A stretch of DNA of 7,015 nt from Anaerolineales bacterium (GTDB lineage Bacteria > Chloroflexota > Anaerolineae > 4572-78 > J111): the NCBI GenBank assembly GCA_012032575.1, contig JAAUSP010000409.1:1-7015 (forward strand), in the 5' to 3' direction. This document shows positions 5,572-7,015 of this stretch, in pieces. Under the pieces are notes generated by a model that saw only the letters and a program-made list of their open reading frames with translations, was not told where the DNA came from and made no database searches. Positions within the stretch are counted from its first letter, which is position 1. The number at the start of each line of letters is the position of its first letter. A program made the position numbers and the translations under genes.

Positions 5572-6086
5572 AATTCGTTTATCCTGTCGGGTGAAGCCAA
5601 CTGGGGCAAGCCAGGATACTGGCCCTGTTTGGCGCGTCGTTCCCGGCCTTGTGCAGCTTTCAGGCCGGATAGCTCGGCCTGGAGTTGGTAGGCGTTCATA
5701 ATGGCAACAGATATGTACCGTGAAACCGGGTCGCCGGGGTCGCCATTCAATAGCGGTTCGGAGATTGAAACCAGTTGCTTTCCAGCCTGAAAGAACTGTG
5801 ACCGTACCCGCAAGAAGTCTTCAACGTTCCTTGCAAATCTATCCATCCATCTGACTACAAGCCCGTCAGCAGCCCCAGCAAGTACCAGCCTAACCGCCTG
5901 TTCAAAAACAGGGCGCGTCTCCTGGCTGGGCTTCGACCCGGAGCGGCCCGGCTCAATCATCACCCGACTGATGGTGTGACCAAGCTCAGCGGCCCAAGCT
6001 TCTATAGCTTCCTGCTGGGCTTCGACCGAAAAGCCTTTCTTCAGTTGTTCTTTGTCTGAAACTCTGGCATAGCCGATGAAACGCAT
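5568..6086 (-). CDS. Large serine recombinase, N-terminal catalytic domain (frame-shifted half)
   Basis: This is the resolvase/invertase catalytic domain. It has the nucleophile motif YARVS with Ser10 and Arg8, the VEAQ element (21-24), the GRSGSKPSQETRPVFEQ stretch (47-63), and WMDRFARN (80-87), which supplies the conserved Asp82, Arg83 and Arg86. All expected catalytic residues are present. The domain is followed by the start of the linker helix (YQLQAELSGLKAAQGRERRA). After KQGQYPGLP the frame departs into QLASPDRINEL and stops, whereas a family-like continuation (PVGFTRQDKRI) lies one frame away. Repaired, the protein would have about 400 residues, short for this class. The ATG at 6086 has no obvious Shine-Dalgarno and follows the PAPS-reductase-like gene by 32 bases, suggesting one transcript. 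It would catalyse site-specific recombination of a mobile element if intact. Confidence 0.85.
   Translation of the reverse strand: MRFIGYARVSDKEQLKKGFSVEAQQEAIEAWAAELGHTISRVMIEPGRSGSKPSQETRPVFEQAVRLVLAGAADGLVVRWMDRFARNVEDFLRVRSQFFQAGKQLVSISEPLLNGDPGDPVSRYISVAIMNAYQLQAELSGLKAAQGRERRAKQGQYPGLPQLASPDRINEL
5603..5606 (-). other. Frameshift site in the recombinase gene (C4 run)
   Basis: On the - strand the run reads TTG-CCC-CAG. With one more C, or a -1 slip, translation passes from PGLP into PVGFTR and joins the two halves into one frame. The run is not a classical slippery heptamer, so an indel (biological or sequencing) is likelier than programmed shifting. Confidence 0.75.
5874..5896 (-). repeat. 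23-bp direct repeat, internal copy (recombinase codons 64-71)
   Basis: This segment encodes the end of Ala64 through Gly71 (VRLVLAG) of the recombinase and is repeated exactly at 6993-7015 in the same orientation. Confidence 0.9.
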
Positions 6087-6118
6087 GGAGAAAATCAGCT
6101 CGGGGCAAAGTGGGGAGA

Positions 6119-6889
6119 TTAACTATTGCAAAAGCCGCCATCACACATTGAGCCAAATAGCCCAAGTTGGTAAGAAAAATCGGCCTGGATTAAATCACCT
6201 GATGGAACAAAATGGACATTAACTGGTTTTTTGTCCAATTTGACCAACCCTTTTTGGTTTATATGGGCTTCCAAATCGGCAATCAGAATAAAATCTTTGG
6301 GGTGGTTTTCTCTTAATTCGGACCATTCCGGCTTGCTTTTGAATGGGCAGAATTTACAAGAGGATTTTTTGGGGATGGGTAAACCACGTTCACTAAACCA
6401 TTTTTCGCAGTCAAGACGATGAAGGTTTAAATCAAGTAGGGGGAATGTGTGATTGATATAACCTACCCTGCTGGGTTTGGCGCGGTCAATTTCATCAATG
6501 GTAATACCTAACCAGAGTGTAACCAAATCGGCGGCCAGTCGCCCCCTTCGGTTTACTCCTAGAAAATCACGTATCACCCGCTGAATTGGCCTGATTTTAT
6601 AATCTCTTGTGCATTTTCTGATAGTCATTCGTCCGGTTTTTTCAATAAATAATGGAACGCTGATTTTCTTGTAACTGTCTCCCAAGATGTCCTGCCCCCC
6701 GATTTTTATTACCTCAATACCTGCCTTTTTTGCGCGGGCAGCATAAAAATCAAATACCTCATAGGAATATTCATGCTCAAATCCTGTATCTGAAAATATA
6801 GCCAAGTCCAGTTTTGGTAAAAGGCCGGACGCTGACATTTCCAAAAGCAACGTTGATTGTAATCCACATCCCCAAGATAAAATATTCAT
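6119..6889 (-). CDS. Phage-type PAPS-reductase-like (adenine nucleotide alpha-hydrolase superfamily) protein (256 aa)
   Basis: This is a PP-loop ATPase of the phosphoadenosine-phosphosulfate reductase-like family common in phages and mobile elements. The modified PP-loop is SWGCGLQST (5-13). Further marks are FSDTGFEHE (32-40), RKCTRDYKIRP (91-101), WLGITIDEIDRAKPSRVGYI (126-145), a KSSCKFCPF block (175-183) and a Cys-rich end, CDGGFC (249-254). Conserved Cys93, Cys178 and Cys181 suggest a metal or Fe-S site and sulfur transfer chemistry, an inference from relatives such as tRNA thiolation enzymes and DndC. True sulfate assimilation is unlikely, because no other assimilation gene is near. The ATG at 6889 has GGAG at 6903-6900 with 10-base spacing. 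The gene is visibly AT-richer than its neighbours, consistent with horizontal origin. It lies directly upstream of a serine recombinase on the same strand. Role in base modification, defence or counter-defence remains open. Confidence 0.82.
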   Translation of the reverse strand: MNILSWGCGLQSTLLLEMSASGLLPKLDLAIFSDTGFEHEYSYEVFDFYAARAKKAGIEVIKIGGQDILGDSYKKISVPLFIEKTGRMTIRKCTRDYKIRPIQRVIRDFLGVNRRGRLAADLVTLWLGITIDEIDRAKPSRVGYINHTFPLLDLNLHRLDCEKWFSERGLPIPKKSSCKFCPFKSKPEWSELRENHPKDFILIADLEAHINQKGLVKLDKKPVNVHFVPSGDLIQADFSYQLGLFGSMCDGGFCNS

Positions 6890-6899
6890 AAGTTTGGTT

Positions 6900-6903
6900 C
6901 TCC
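6900..6903 (-). promoter_or_regulatory. Ribosome-binding site of the PAPS-reductase-like gene
   Basis: GGAG on the - strand lies 10 bases before the ATG at 6889. An in-frame TGA upstream (near 6932) and the absence of another start codon in between fix this ATG as the start. Confidence 0.5.
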
Positions 6904-6918
6904 GCTCGCTGATTTTTA

Positions 6919-6990
6919 CTACTACTACCCATCACGCCGCCTTTTTCGCCGTCCGACCGTCCAACCCTGGGTTTAAACCAGTAGTAGTAG
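6919..6990. repeat. Inverted CTA-triplet arms around a palindrome
   Basis: CTACTACTAC (6919-6928) and GTAGTAGTAG (6981-6990) are perfect 10-bp inverted arms separated by 52 bases. Between them lies the GGTTTAAACC palindrome (6970-6979), and on the - strand a doubled GGACGG. The segment is upstream of the PAPS-reductase-like gene and could be a regulatory or recombination site, or simple triplet expansion. Confidence 0.6.
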
Positions 6991-6992
6991 CA

Positions 6993-7015
6993 CCCAGCAA
7001 GTACCAGCCTAACCG
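6993..7015 (-). repeat. 23-bp direct repeat, right-edge copy
   Basis: These are the last 23 bases of the window, identical to 5874-5896. The match may continue past the edge. Read on -, it would be a recombinase reading frame that leaves homology after Gly71 and runs into the triplet-repeat segment. Confidence 0.9.

Noticed and set aside
6970..6979. GGTTTAAACC containing a PmeI site as possible vector sequence
   Set aside because: No other vector-like sequence around it; a natural palindrome is the simpler reading, though the nearby edge repeat keeps an artefact possible.
6917..6990. CRISPR-like repeats in the CTA-triplet segment
   Set aside because: Only two short inverted triplet tracts; no repeat-spacer periodicity.

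Overview
The window reads as a piece of environmental bacterial chromosome, most likely a Chloroflexota (Anaerolineae-like) genome. That placement is an inference. It rests on the mix of families recalled from that phylum: a long nitronate-monooxygenase-like flavoprotein, a HARE-HTH domain, a bacterial PHAX-type RNA-binding protein, a DUF6259-like glycosidase remnant, and a 'GTCCTGAGCGAAGTCGAAGG' dispersed repeat. No rRNA, tRNA or CRISPR array was seen.

Left part (1-1863): the C-terminal part of a GNAT acetyltransferase enters on the + strand. It is frame-broken near its 5' end and converges on a complete 480-aa nitronate monooxygenase-family gene on the - strand. That gene has a plausible extended -10 promoter and a long leader. 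The only good ribosome-binding site in the leader serves an 8-codon mini-ORF whose stop overlaps the gene's start.

Middle-left (about 1864-2900) is a gene graveyard. It holds an intergenic stretch, a dispersed-repeat remnant, a DUF6259-like fragment on + with an in-frame stop, and a HARE-HTH domain on - that ends within three bases of the DUF6259 homology. Neither fragment is a complete gene.

Middle (2935-4530) is a compact - strand operon: promoter, then an HD-domain 5'-deoxynucleotidase (HDDC2/YfbR type), then a PHAX RNA-binding-domain protein. The two genes overlap by four bases (GTGA), and a strong intrinsic terminator lies downstream. From 4448 to 4884 there is no convincing gene, but there are three strong hairpins that behave as - strand or bidirectional terminators.

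Right part (4885-7015) looks like mobile-element DNA on the - strand. A PAPS-reductase-like gene (phage type) is followed after 32 bases by a large serine recombinase split into two frames by a one-base shift in a C run; the recombinase also lacks the usual zinc-ribbon cysteines. The window ends in a structured segment with inverted CTA-triplet arms and a GGTTTAAACC palindrome. Its last 23 bases exactly repeat an internal segment of the recombinase gene, so a second, truncated recombinase copy or an assembly junction may lie just beyond the edge.

The clear frame break in the GNAT gene and the one in the recombinase both fall in short G/C homopolymers, as does a possible second GNAT break. Sequencing or assembly error should be excluded before calling these genes dead.
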